DNA of 64,000 nucleotides, taken from Gordonia jinghuaiqii. GTDB lineage: Bacteria; Actinomycetota; Actinomycetes; Mycobacteriales; Mycobacteriaceae. Each line of letters starts with the position of its first letter. Positions within the stretch are counted from its first letter, which is position 1. The notes under the pieces are model-generated. The model searched no databases. It had not been told where the DNA came from and worked only from the letters and a program-made list of their open reading frames with translations. Position numbers and translations under genes: made by a program. The stretch is taken from NCBI RefSeq assembly GCF_014041935.1, contig NZ_CP059491.1, positions 1,550,001-1,614,000 on the forward strand, read 5' to 3'. This document shows positions 17,585 through 25,872 of this stretch, in pieces.

Positions 17585-19459
17585 TCACCGTCGCGGGGCC
17601 GACCCCGTGTCCGGCGTGCTCGGGATGGCGCCGCATCTACGGGCATAGACTCCGCCCGCAGCGATCAGCTCCTCATGGGTCCCGGCTTCGGCTATCACCC
17701 TATCTTCGAGGACCACGATCTGGTCGGCCAGTGCGGCGGTCGCCATGCGGTGGGTGATCAGCAGCGTGGTGGTGCCGGCCCGGAGTCGATTCAGCGCCCG
17801 CTGGACGAGCAGTTCGGTGCGCGGATCCGCGGCGCTGGTGGCCTCGTCGAGGATGAGGATCCGCGGCGAGGCGGCGAGTGCGCGGGCCACCGTCACCAGC
17901 TGCTTCTCGCCGGCGCTGAGGTTCTCCGAGTCCTGGCCGATGAGGGAGTCGAGGCCGTTGGGGAGCGCCGAGACGATCTGCGCCACGTGGCTGTCGACGA
18001 GTGCTTCGGTCACGTCGGCGTCGCCCGCGGAGCCGAAAGCGATGTTCTCGCGGACCGTTCCGGTGAACAACCACGGCTCCTGCGTGACCACCGCCATGTC
18101 GGCGCGGACCCGGTGCGGGCCCAGATCGGTGATGTCCTCGCCGTCGATGGTGATCGACCCGCGCGTCGGCGTGTAGAACGCCTGGAGCAGGTTGGTGAGG
18201 GTGGTCTTGCCGGACCCGGTCGTCCCGACGACCGCGGTGGTCGTACCCGGAGCCATGCGGAAGCTCACCGAGTCGAGGACGGGATTGTCTTCCTCGTAGG
18301 AGAACGCGACGTCGTCGAAGACGATCTCGGGAGGGGACTGATGCCCTCCGGACGGCGTCGGCCTCGCGGCGGCGCCGGCTGCGATCCCGCCGTCTGTCGG
18401 GTCCTCCGGGGCGTCGAGCACCTCGCGGACCTTGCTCGCCGACACCGTTCCCGATTGCACCTTGGTCACGAAGCCCGCCAGTTCGCGGACGGCACCGGTC
18501 AGTTGCTGGGAGAAGACCACCGCCACCTGGGCCGCGCCGAGACTCAGAGCCCCGTCGACGACCATGATGCCGCCGAGCACGGCGAGGACCAGGAAGACCA
18601 GTGCGTTGACCGCGGAGAGCACCGGGGGAAGCGAGCCGCCGGTCCACTGCGCCGAGCGCAGCGACCGGAACAGCGTGTTGTTGAGGTCGTCGAAGCGTCG
18701 GGCGGCGATGGGTTCGGCGTTGTACGCCTGCAGCATCCGGCGGGCGCTGAGCTCTTCCTCGATGTGTCCGGTGAGTGCCGCGGTCGAGGTCCACCGCTCC
18801 TCCAGATGCGGTCTGGCCTTGCGGGCGATCAGCACGGCTGCCACCGCCGACACCGGCGCGGCGACCAGTGCGACGCACGCCAGCAGCGGCGAGATGACGA
18901 ACAGCACCACCGTCACCGCCACCAACGTCAGCAGGTTGGTGGGCACGGTGACCAGGACCGGGGCGATCACTGTTGCCGCGTTGTCGGTGTGTGCGGTCAG
19001 CTTGCTGACGAGGGCACCGCGTTTGGTGTTCTCGAAGTAGCGCAGCGGCAGACGATGGATCTTGTCCTCGATGCGTTCGCGCAGACCGGCCACCGACCGC
19101 TGTACGGCGATGGTCAGCAACTGTCCCTGCAGCAGGGTGAAACCGGCGACGACTCCGAACACGATCACCTGAACTCCGAGCAGGGTCCAGAGCCGATCCC
19201 AGTCCATCGCGGCGTCGCCGGTCGTGCCGTCGACGATCACGTTGGTGATCGCTCCGAACAGGATCGGTGCGGTCACGCCACCGACCGCCGCGAGGATCGC
19301 GAGCAGCGAGATGGCGACTCCGCGACCCCTGCTCATGTCGAGTTGGCCGACGATCCACCGCAGTGAGCCGTCCGAGGCGCGCCGTGTCGGCTTCACCTCC
19401 TTCGCCGACGTAGACGCCGGGACGGCTCGGGTGAGTGCGCGCCCGGTCCGGTCACGCAT
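17585..19459 (-). CDS. ABC exporter half-transporter (catalytically complete Walker B, degenerate signature)
   Basis: This 624-residue protein has six membrane helices (about 45-345) fused to an ATPase domain (about 385-600). Walker A is GTTGSGKTT and Walker B ILILDEATSAAD, with the catalytic Glu present; the signature reads LSAGE instead of LSGGQ. Its start overlaps the end of the next ABC gene by eight bases, so the two form a heterodimer. Heterodimeric exporters of this type move drugs, lipids or peptides; no substrate can be assigned. In relatives such pairs are annotated as multidrug exporters. Confidence 0.9.
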   Translation of the reverse strand: MRDRTGRALTRAVPASTSAKEVKPTRRASDGSLRWIVGQLDMSRGRGVAISLLAILAAVGGVTAPILFGAITNVIVDGTTGDAAMDWDRLWTLLGVQVIVFGVVAGFTLLQGQLLTIAVQRSVAGLRERIEDKIHRLPLRYFENTKRGALVSKLTAHTDNAATVIAPVLVTVPTNLLTLVAVTVVLFVISPLLACVALVAAPVSAVAAVLIARKARPHLEERWTSTAALTGHIEEELSARRMLQAYNAEPIAARRFDDLNNTLFRSLRSAQWTGGSLPPVLSAVNALVFLVLAVLGGIMVVDGALSLGAAQVAVVFSQQLTGAVRELAGFVTKVQSGTVSASKVREVLDAPEDPTDGGIAAGAAARPTPSGGHQSPPEIVFDDVAFSYEEDNPVLDSVSFRMAPGTTTAVVGTTGSGKTTLTNLLQAFYTPTRGSITIDGEDITDLGPHRVRADMAVVTQEPWLFTGTVRENIAFGSAGDADVTEALVDSHVAQIVSALPNGLDSLIGQDSENLSAGEKQLVTVARALAASPRILILDEATSAADPRTELLVQRALNRLRAGTTTLLITHRMATAALADQIVVLEDRVIAEAGTHEELIAAGGVYARRCGAIPSTPDTGSAPRR

Positions 19460-21215
19460 TGGTCACCGCCTGCGCGTAGGCGATCTCCTGGTAGATGTCG
19501 CTCTCGGCCCGCAGGGTCTCGTCGGTCCCGACGGCGACGATCCGGCCGTCCTCCAACACGGCGATGACATCGGCGTGACCGACCGAGGACACGCGTTGCG
19601 CGGCGATGAGGATCGTCGCATCGGGATGGGTGAGCCGCAGTTGTTCGATGATGCGCTTCTCGGTGTCGACGTCGAGTGCGCTGAACGGGTCGTCGAGCAC
19701 GTAGAGGCAGGGTCGTCGGAGAACCGCCCGTGCCAGCGCGAGACGCTGGCGCTGACCGCCGGAGAAGTTGCGTCCCTCCTGCGAGACCGCGGCCTCCAAC
19801 CCTCCGGGGCGAGCGGAGATGAAGTCGGCCGCCGCGACGACCTCCAGCGCCTCCCACAATTCGGCGTCGGTGGCCTCCGGGCGTCCGAGCCGGAGATTGT
19901 CGGCGACGGTACCGGTGATGAGGGAAGCGTCCTGGCCCACGAACGCGCTGCGGGCGCGAACCCAGGCCGGGGCCAGCGTGGTGACGTCCTCGTCGTTCCA
20001 CCGCAGCACTCCCGCCGTGGGGTCGGCGAACCGGAGCGGAAGTGACAGCAGGGTCGACTTCCCGCTTCCGGTGCCGCCGAGAATCCCGGTGACAGTGCCG
20101 GGAGCACAGAACAGCGAGACCGCGTCGAGGGTGGGTGCCTCGGCGCCGGGGTAGGACAGCGACACCGAGTCGAACACCACTGCCGGTGGGCTCGACGGTG
20201 CGTCGGCGTCGGCGTCACCCGCGTCGAGGACCTCGGTGTCGAGCACCTCGGTGATGCGTCCGGCGCTGGTGAATGCTCGAGGGATGACCCCGGCGATCAC
20301 CGTCAGCAGCGACACGGCCAGCAGGATCTGCGACAGATAGCCGACGGTGGCGGTGATCTGACCGATCTGCATCTGCCCCCGGTCGACGAACAGCGCGCCC
20401 AGCGCCGTCACCGCCACCACCGCGAGGTTCGACACGATGGTCACCACCGGGAGCATCATCACCTGCAGACGACCCAGCCGTAGCGCCACGTGGGTGAGCT
20501 CGTCGTTCTCGACGGCGAATCGGGCCCGCTCGTGGTCCTCGCGGCGGAACGTCCGGATGATCGCGATGCCGCGCAGTTGCTCGCGCAGGACCCGGTTGAC
20601 GGCGTCCAGACGGCTCTGCAGGCGCGCAGCCCACGGCACGAGGCGCCGCACGAGCACGGCGACGAGGGCGACCAGCAGTGCGCCGGCGACGACGATGACC
20701 GGCGCCATCCGCCATCCCTGCGTCAGCGAGAGAACGAGTGCGCCCAACAGCATGAGCGGTGCGGTGACCACGACGGTGAGGCTGATGAACAGGAAGCCCT
20801 GTATCTGACCGACGTCGCCGGTGGAGCGCGTCAACAGGCTGGACAGACCCAACCGGGCCACCTGCGGATCGGTGAACGCCCCGATACGACGATTGATCCG
20901 GGCGCGCAGATCGCGCGCCGCGGTGGCCGAGATGTGAGAGGCGAGATACGTCGCGCCCATTGCGACGACGAGGTTCACCACGGCCACCACGACCATGATC
21001 ACGCCGACCCGCTTGATCGCGCCGACATCGCCGCGCAGAATCCCGTCGTCGATGATCGCGGCATTGAGCGCGGGCTGGGCCAATGTGGTGAAGACCGTGG
21101 CCAGTTGGAAGAGCAGAAAGCCCACGAAAGCGCGGGGTGTGGCCCGGATTGCGACGCCGATAAGGGCGAGCAGGGCGCGTGCCTCATCTCTGCTCAGTGA
21201 GCCGGTGATGGGCAT
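19452..21215 (-). CDS. ABC exporter half-transporter (canonical signature, degenerate Walker B)
   Basis: This 587-residue partner of the downstream ABC gene has a membrane domain (about 20-310) followed by an ATPase domain with Walker A GGTGSGKST, signature FSGGQRQRL and Walker B LYVLDDPFSALD. The catalytic Glu after the Walker B Asp is replaced by Asp. Combined with the LSAGE of its partner, this gives one degenerate and one canonical ATP site, as in known asymmetric exporters. The ATG at 21215 has GGAG 13 bases upstream; a GTG at 21269 would add 18 residues but has no ribosome site. Confidence 0.9.
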   Translation of the reverse strand: MPITGSLSRDEARALLALIGVAIRATPRAFVGFLLFQLATVFTTLAQPALNAAIIDDGILRGDVGAIKRVGVIMVVVAVVNLVVAMGATYLASHISATAARDLRARINRRIGAFTDPQVARLGLSSLLTRSTGDVGQIQGFLFISLTVVVTAPLMLLGALVLSLTQGWRMAPVIVVAGALLVALVAVLVRRLVPWAARLQSRLDAVNRVLREQLRGIAIIRTFRREDHERARFAVENDELTHVALRLGRLQVMMLPVVTIVSNLAVVAVTALGALFVDRGQMQIGQITATVGYLSQILLAVSLLTVIAGVIPRAFTSAGRITEVLDTEVLDAGDADADAPSSPPAVVFDSVSLSYPGAEAPTLDAVSLFCAPGTVTGILGGTGSGKSTLLSLPLRFADPTAGVLRWNDEDVTTLAPAWVRARSAFVGQDASLITGTVADNLRLGRPEATDAELWEALEVVAAADFISARPGGLEAAVSQEGRNFSGGQRQRLALARAVLRRPCLYVLDDPFSALDVDTEKRIIEQLRLTHPDATILIAAQRVSSVGHADVIAVLEDGRIVAVGTDETLRAESDIYQEIAYAQAVTNA

Positions 21216-21490
21216 GTGGTGCGGGCGCTCCGATTTCTTCTCGACGATGCGCGAAAGCCTGCGGTCCACGATGGGGAAGGAAACCGTGCTCGCTTCGTAT
21301 CAGTGTGGGTGGGGCGGCACGAGTCTACAGGTGGTCGGGATTCCTCTGGTCGGTCCCGGTGAAAGGAGATCTTGGCTCCCGCGATCGGGTATTTGCGATC
21401 TCGAAAAATGAATGGATCATGAAATCGACTTCGATGATCGTTCGACGCAGATTGATTTCTGGGAGGATCGCGGTGATGCCAAACGTTCCT

Positions 21491-21548
21491 GACACCAATC
21501 GTTTTCCGACACCGATCGTTTTCTGACACCGATCGTTTTCTGACACCA
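21491..21548. repeat. 17-bp tandem repeat, 3.4 copies
   Basis: GACACCGATCGTTTTCT-type units lie at 21491, 21508 and 21525, with a partial fourth at 21542. The units differ at only two positions. The array lies about 275 bases upstream of the ABC operon and directly beyond the terminator of the 29-aa peptide gene. It could be a multi-site binding array or a simple slippage repeat. Confidence 0.85.
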
Positions 21549-21549
21549 A

Positions 21550-21583
21550 GGGACGCCCCGCGACAAAAGCCACGGGACGTCCC
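21550..21583 (-). terminator. terminator of the 29-aa peptide gene
   Basis: On the minus strand GGGACGTCCCG pairs with CGGGGCGTCCC over a 12-base loop: 11 pairs including one G-U. On the plus strand the same position is an A-C mismatch, so the structure favours minus-strand RNA. It begins 16 bases after the stop codon of the small gene. Confidence 0.6.
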
Positions 21584-21598
21584 GAAGTAGAGCCGGAT

Positions 21599-21688
21599 TT
21601 ACTCGATGCTATCCGAGCCCGACTCGATCGATCCGGTGATCAGCTCCACGATGACGTCGGTGATTGCACCCTGAATGATTTCTGCCAT
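21599..21688 (-). CDS. 29-residue acidic amphipathic peptide
   Basis: ATG at 21688 is preceded by GAGGAG at seven bases and followed by 29 codons and TAA. The peptide starts MAEIIQGAITDVIVELI and ends in a Ser/Gly/Asp/Glu-rich tail (GSIESGSDSIE). The N-terminal part plots as an amphipathic helix; there is no signal peptide. A TAATCT -10-like element lies about 75 bases upstream and a terminator downstream, so the gene has all parts of an independent unit. I do not recognise a family. Its size and character recall the small unprocessed PorA/PorH channel peptides of corynebacteria, or a small membrane-associated regulator; both are guesses. Confidence 0.6.
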   Translation of the reverse strand: MAEIIQGAITDVIVELITGSIESGSDSIE

Positions 21689-21873
21689 GTGATATCTCCT
21701 CATCGATGAACTCGCGACGTGGACATCGACCAGAAATCGATCGACGGCCACGACGCGAAGATTACAACAGCTAATGAAATAGTTCTGAGCGGCATGTGAC
21801 TATCCGTCGAATTCGAACCGAACATTGCGTCGGTGATTCGCAACACGTGCGGACAATGTGCTGATATGGACCG

Positions 21874-22506
21874 GTGACGCCACGCGTGGACGTAGCTGCG
21901 ACGACGACTCGGCAACTGCTTGCCTCAGATCGCGAAGGTGCGCTCGACCTGCTCGAGCTCGGTCTGCGTGAGGTTCCGGTCTATCGGTGGCTCATCGGGG
22001 AGTACGCCGAGTCCGACGCGTACCGCTGGTACGGGGAGGTGCTCTTCGTCGAGTACCTGCGCGGTCTCCATGGCGTGTTCGACGAATCCGGCCGGCTGAT
22101 CGCTCTGATCGCGGCGGCCGGGACCGGCGATGACGCCGGCCTCATCGACGAGGGCCTCAAAGCGCGAACGCGCGAGTACGTCCGGAAGATCGACGGGTTC
22201 ATCTCGCGATTCACCGAGCTGCAGAAGAAGACGGAGGACGCGAAGGTCGCCGATCATGCGGTCAAGGTGATCTTCGCCCTCGTACATCCCGATCACCGTG
22301 GGGGCGGGACGCTGGCCACGCTGGTCGATCCCGTCGTCGAACGTGCGCGGCGCCTGGGGCTGCCGCTGACCTGCAGCACCAGCGACGCCCAGTTGTCGAA
22401 GCTCTACGCCCGCAAGTGGAATGCGCTGGTCCGCGCGGAGTTCACGCTCACCGACGGCCCGAGGGTGTGGGTGCAACGGATCGATCCGCCGGTGCCGCCC
22501 ACCTGA
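21874..22506 (+). CDS. GNAT-like acetyltransferase
   Basis: This 210-residue protein has a recognisable GNAT acetyl-CoA-binding segment in the C-terminal half (VIFALVHPDHRGGGTLATLVDPVVERARRLG, with the R/Q-x-x-G-x-G-like PDHRGGGTLA near residue 140), followed by the usual strand (LPLTCSTSDAQLSKLYARKW). The N-terminal half (EGALDLLELGLREVPVYRWLIGE) is typical of a subgroup of actinobacterial GNAT-fold proteins. The substrate is unknown. It starts with GTG without a clear Shine-Dalgarno sequence. It converges on mscL, 33 bases away. Confidence 0.75.
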   Translation: MTPRVDVAATTTRQLLASDREGALDLLELGLREVPVYRWLIGEYAESDAYRWYGEVLFVEYLRGLHGVFDESGRLIALIAAAGTGDDAGLIDEGLKARTREYVRKIDGFISRFTELQKKTEDAKVADHAVKVIFALVHPDHRGGGTLATLVDPVVERARRLGLPLTCSTSDAQLSKLYARKWNALVRAEFTLTDGPRVWVQRIDPPVPPT

Positions 22507-22539
22507 GGTCAGAACCGAAGCCGTGTGCGATCTGGTCGG

Positions 22540-23391
22540 TCAGCGCGAGTGGCGCCCCGGTGCGTCGGGGTCCTCACCGGGGAAATCGCCCGGGTACTGC
22601 TCGCCCGGATATCCCGAACCCGGCCCGGCCGGGTAGTTACCCGGGGGTGGGTAGTTCCCGGGCGGCGGGTAATTGCCGGGTGCCGGTTGCGGCGTCGGGT
22701 AGGGCTGGGCGCCCTGCCCGGGTCCGCCCCGTCCCGGTCCGCCCTGTCCGGGTCCGCCCTGTCCGGGTCCGCCGGACGGTGGGCCCTGAGGCGGCCAGTT
22801 CTGCGGAGGCGCGGAGTGGGGAGGTGCCGATTGCGGGGACGACTGCCCCGACGAGGGAGGCGCCGAGATCCGTTGCGTGGTGCCTGCTCCGGACGGGGAC
22901 TCGTAGGGGGCGAACGATCCCGAGTGCGGACCGTACTCGTCGGGGTCCGCGCCGGGATCGTTGAGGTGCGACGGCAGGTCGCTCTCGGCCTCGACCTTGG
23001 CCTTGGATGTGCCGTCCGGGTCGAGGAGGTCGCGGATCTCGGTGAGCAGTGCGACCTCGGTGACCTCGGCCTTGTTGCCGAAACCGCCGAGTTCGTAGAG
23101 CTTGTTGTACGGCAGGATGATGATGAAATACACCACTGCCGCAATGATCAGGAAGTTGATGGCCGCGGTGATCACGCTGCCGATGTCGACGAACGTCGAC
23201 GAGTTGTCGGTGATCTGGAACCCGAGTCCCTGAGCGGAGTCCGACCCGATCGGGATCGCGTTGATTATCGGCTGGACGATCCCGTCGGTGAACGCGGTGA
23301 CGATCGCGGTGAATGCCGCGCCGACGATGACCGCGGTCGCCAGCTCGATGACGTTGCCCTTGAGTATGAAGTCCTTGAAGCCCTTGAGCAC
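22540..23391 (-). CDS. mscL: large-conductance mechanosensitive channel MscL with a long Pro/Gly-rich tail
   Basis: This 283-residue protein starts with the canonical MscL N-terminus LKGFKDFILKGNVIELATAVIVG. TM1 is about 15-45 and TM2 about 85-110 (INFLIIAAVVYFIIILP), followed by the cytoplasmic helix (LLTEIRDLL). MscL is normally about 135-150 residues; here about 140 extra residues of Pro, Gly, Gln, Ser and Tyr follow, with short repeats of GPGQG and PPPGNY type. The GTG at 23391 is chosen because it gives the conserved N-terminus; the frame is open further upstream to 23511. The channel releases solutes on hypo-osmotic shock. Confidence 0.92.
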   Translation of the reverse strand: MLKGFKDFILKGNVIELATAVIVGAAFTAIVTAFTDGIVQPIINAIPIGSDSAQGLGFQITDNSSTFVDIGSVITAAINFLIIAAVVYFIIILPYNKLYELGGFGNKAEVTEVALLTEIRDLLDPDGTSKAKVEAESDLPSHLNDPGADPDEYGPHSGSFAPYESPSGAGTTQRISAPPSSGQSSPQSAPPHSAPPQNWPPQGPPSGGPGQGGPGQGGPGRGGPGQGAQPYPTPQPAPGNYPPPGNYPPPGNYPAGPGSGYPGEQYPGDFPGEDPDAPGRHSR

Positions 23392-23592
23392 GTGTCCGGC
23401 CTCTCCTCGGTGATGATTCCGCTCTTGCTCCGGTGATTCGGTTGTTGCGATCGGCGCAAATCCGACATGTGGGGTGCCGCCGCGTTTTACACTATCCAGG
23501 ATCGTGAGCAAACCGATCTATTTGAGTTGATTGGTGCGTGTGTTGTCGTGCGCGCATCGGTCCGGGAGAGTCAGGCGGGCCGGATCCCGTGG

Positions 23593-24252
23593 TCAGTGCA
23601 GGACCACGGCCAGCGACGTGTCCAATCCGGCGGCCGCCACTCGATGTGCCGACGCCGCGTCCATCGCCAGCAGTACCGGTCGTGGGGCGTTGCGCCCGCC
23701 GGCGATGCCGCCGGTCTCCGGCGTACCCGCATGGAGTGCGACGACAGCGCGTCGCGCGAGTACATCGGCATCTTCGGTCAGCACGTCGACCACGTCGCCG
23801 GGGCGCAGGAGCGAGGTGATCGCCTCGTCGGAGAGCCGGACCGGCACGAGCCGGGCATCTCCGGTGCCGGTGAGGTCGGCGGGCAGGTGCGAGGACAGCA
23901 GGCGGGTGTCGGTGAGGATCTCTCCGCCGCGAACCCGGCCCGTGACGGTCCGCCCGAGAGCGAGATCCGCGTCGACGAGGACCCCGCCGGGTGCCGCGGA
24001 TGCCGCCATCATCCGGGGCCGCAGGTCGTCGGGTCCGACCGTCTCGCCCGGCAGCAGATCGTGCGCGGCCACCAGTACCTCGAATTCACCGTCGGCACGC
24101 GACCCAGCGAACCCGACGACCGCGGCCGCCACGACCAGCGCCACCGCAACGACGCGTCGGATCAGCAGACCGCGTGTCCACCCGGGACGCAAGGCGTGGC
24201 CGACACGGTCGCGCAGGCGTGGCGCGAGGGGATCACGGGTGATCAGCGACAT
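23593..24252 (-). CDS. SAF-domain membrane-anchored protein
   Basis: This 219-residue protein has one membrane segment (about 30-50, RRVVAVALVVAAAVVGFAG) followed by an SAF domain (about 55-120; FEVLVAAHDLLPGETVGPDDLRPR), as found in CpaB/FlgA-like proteins. The C-terminal half continues with RLVPVRL...LLRPGDVVDVL, typical of CpaB-type pilus assembly proteins, but no tad/flp genes are present. In position and size it may match M. tuberculosis Rv0990c, which lies beside the FmdB-like gene there. The function is unknown. Confidence 0.75.
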   Translation of the reverse strand: MSLITRDPLAPRLRDRVGHALRPGWTRGLLIRRVVAVALVVAAAVVGFAGSRADGEFEVLVAAHDLLPGETVGPDDLRPRMMAASAAPGGVLVDADLALGRTVTGRVRGGEILTDTRLLSSHLPADLTGTGDARLVPVRLSDEAITSLLRPGDVVDVLTEDADVLARRAVVALHAGTPETGGIAGGRNAPRPVLLAMDAASAHRVAAAGLDTSLAVVLH

Positions 24253-24514
24253 GGCCGAACCCTAGGTCGACGACGGGCGGAGACGCCGCGTCGTCGACCG
24301 ATTGTGCACAAGCCCGCCGAGCGCGCGCCGGGTGTGGACAACCGCGGAACCTCGAGGGCGCGAGGCCGCCGGCCCGAGGACGGGCGAGCCGGGATGGCCC
24401 GACGCCGCGTCGTAGGGAAGAATCGACGCCGGTGTGCCGGGAAGTCTGGTCGGCCGCTGCCCGGCCCGGGTGGCGTGACGAGGACTCTCCGTGTCCGCCG
24501 AGCAGAGGAACGAC

Positions 24515-25789
24515 ATGACCGATCAGCCACCGCGCGACACCACCGCCGACACGTCCGGATCGAGCAGAGGGCGTCGCCTGCAGCAGTGGGCCGCACTCGA
24601 CACCACCAGCGGGGCACTGCTCCTGATCGCCGCGGCGGTCGCGGTCATCTGGGCCAATTCGCCCTGGCGGGACAGCTACGACTCCCTGCTGTCGGTCGAG
24701 ATCGGACCGCAGGCACTTCACCTCCACCTGTCGTTGGCCCACTGGGCCTCCGACGGTCTGCTCGCGATCTTCTTCTTCGTGGTCGGGGTGGAGTTGAAAC
24801 ACGAGTTCGTCGCCGGAAGCCTGCGTGATCTGAGGCTGGCGGGCGTCCCGATCGCGGCGGCCGTGGGCGGCATGGTCGCCCCGGCGCTGTTCTACGTCGT
24901 CGTGGTGGCGCTCGGCGATCCCGAGGCCCTGCGCGGCTGGGCGATCCCCACCGCCACCGACATCGCCTTCGCACTCGCCGTCCTGGCGATCTTCGGCCGG
25001 GGGCTGCCCCTGGCGCTCCGTACCTTCCTGCTGACGCTCGCCGTGGTCGACGACCTGCTGGGCATCATCGTCATCGCAACGTTCTACACCGACGAGATCG
25101 ACTTCGTGATGCTGCTCGGCGCGATCCTGGCGGTGTGCGTCTTCGCGGTACTGGTGCGGCAGGCGTGGAAGTGGTGGCCGCTGCTGATCCCCGTCGCCCT
25201 CGTCGCCTGGGGGCTGATGCACGCCTCCGGTGTCCACGCCACCGTTGCCGGCGTCCTGCTCGGTTTCACGGTCCCCGCGGTGGCCATCCGCGGCGAGAGG
25301 CATCCGCGGACCGAGGTTCTCGGCGAGGCGGTCCGTCCGTACTCGGCGGCGATCGCCCTGCCGATCTTCGCCTTCGCGGCCGCGGGGGTGACGGTGATCG
25401 GCGGCGGGGGTGCGATCGTGCAACCGGTGTCCGTGGGCATCGTCGCCGCCCTGGTGGTCGGGAAGGTGGTCGGTGTCCTGGGCTCCACGTGGGTGATGAC
25501 CCGGTTCACGCCCCTGCGCCTGCCGGATTCGATCGGTCTGCGCGATCTGCTGCCGATCGGCATGCTCACCGGCGTCGGGTTCACCGTCGCGCTCCTCATC
25601 GCCGAGCTGAGTTTCGAGGGCGGTTCGGACGATCACGCCACCGCGGCGAAGGCCGCGATCCTCGTCGGGTCAGTGGTCTCGGCGGCGCTGGCGGCGGTGT
25701 TGTTGCGCTGGGATGCGCGCCAGGTCCGCGATGCCGACATGAACCGCGACAACATCCCCGACACCGACCGGGACGTGATCGGCGGCTGA
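24515..25789 (+). CDS. nhaA: Na+/H+ antiporter NhaA
   Basis: This 424-residue protein has about twelve membrane segments. NhaA signatures are present: FFFVVGVELKHEF (near 90), IPTATDIAFALAVLA, and the paired acidic residues of the ion site in LAVVDDLLGIIVIA (near 178-179), then GMLTGVGFTVALLIAEL near the end. It should exchange cytoplasmic Na+ for protons in pH and salt homeostasis. The ATG at 24515 is chosen for AGAGG seven bases upstream; a GTG at 24491 would add eight residues. A bidirectional hairpin separates it from the converging symporter gene. Confidence 0.95.
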   Translation: MTDQPPRDTTADTSGSSRGRRLQQWAALDTTSGALLLIAAAVAVIWANSPWRDSYDSLLSVEIGPQALHLHLSLAHWASDGLLAIFFFVVGVELKHEFVAGSLRDLRLAGVPIAAAVGGMVAPALFYVVVVALGDPEALRGWAIPTATDIAFALAVLAIFGRGLPLALRTFLLTLAVVDDLLGIIVIATFYTDEIDFVMLLGAILAVCVFAVLVRQAWKWWPLLIPVALVAWGLMHASGVHATVAGVLLGFTVPAVAIRGERHPRTEVLGEAVRPYSAAIALPIFAFAAAGVTVIGGGGAIVQPVSVGIVAALVVGKVVGVLGSTWVMTRFTPLRLPDSIGLRDLLPIGMLTGVGFTVALLIAELSFEGGSDDHATAAKAAILVGSVVSAALAAVLLRWDARQVRDADMNRDNIPDTDRDVIGG

Positions 25790-25813
25790 CGCGGCCCCGC
25801 CGGTGCGACCGAC

Positions 25814-25851
25814 GCGCCCGGAGCCCCTCGCGGAATCGGGGGCCGGGGCGC
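25814..25851. terminator. bidirectional hairpin between nhaA and the AGCS gene
   Basis: GCGCCCGGAGCCCC pairs with GGGGGCCGGGGCGC around a roughly ten-base loop, with one small mismatch. It lies between the stop codons of two convergent genes, 25 bases after the nhaA stop and 22 bases from the AGCS stop. Confidence 0.7.
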
Positions 25852-25872
25852 GTCGTCGAAGGGTCGTCGAAG

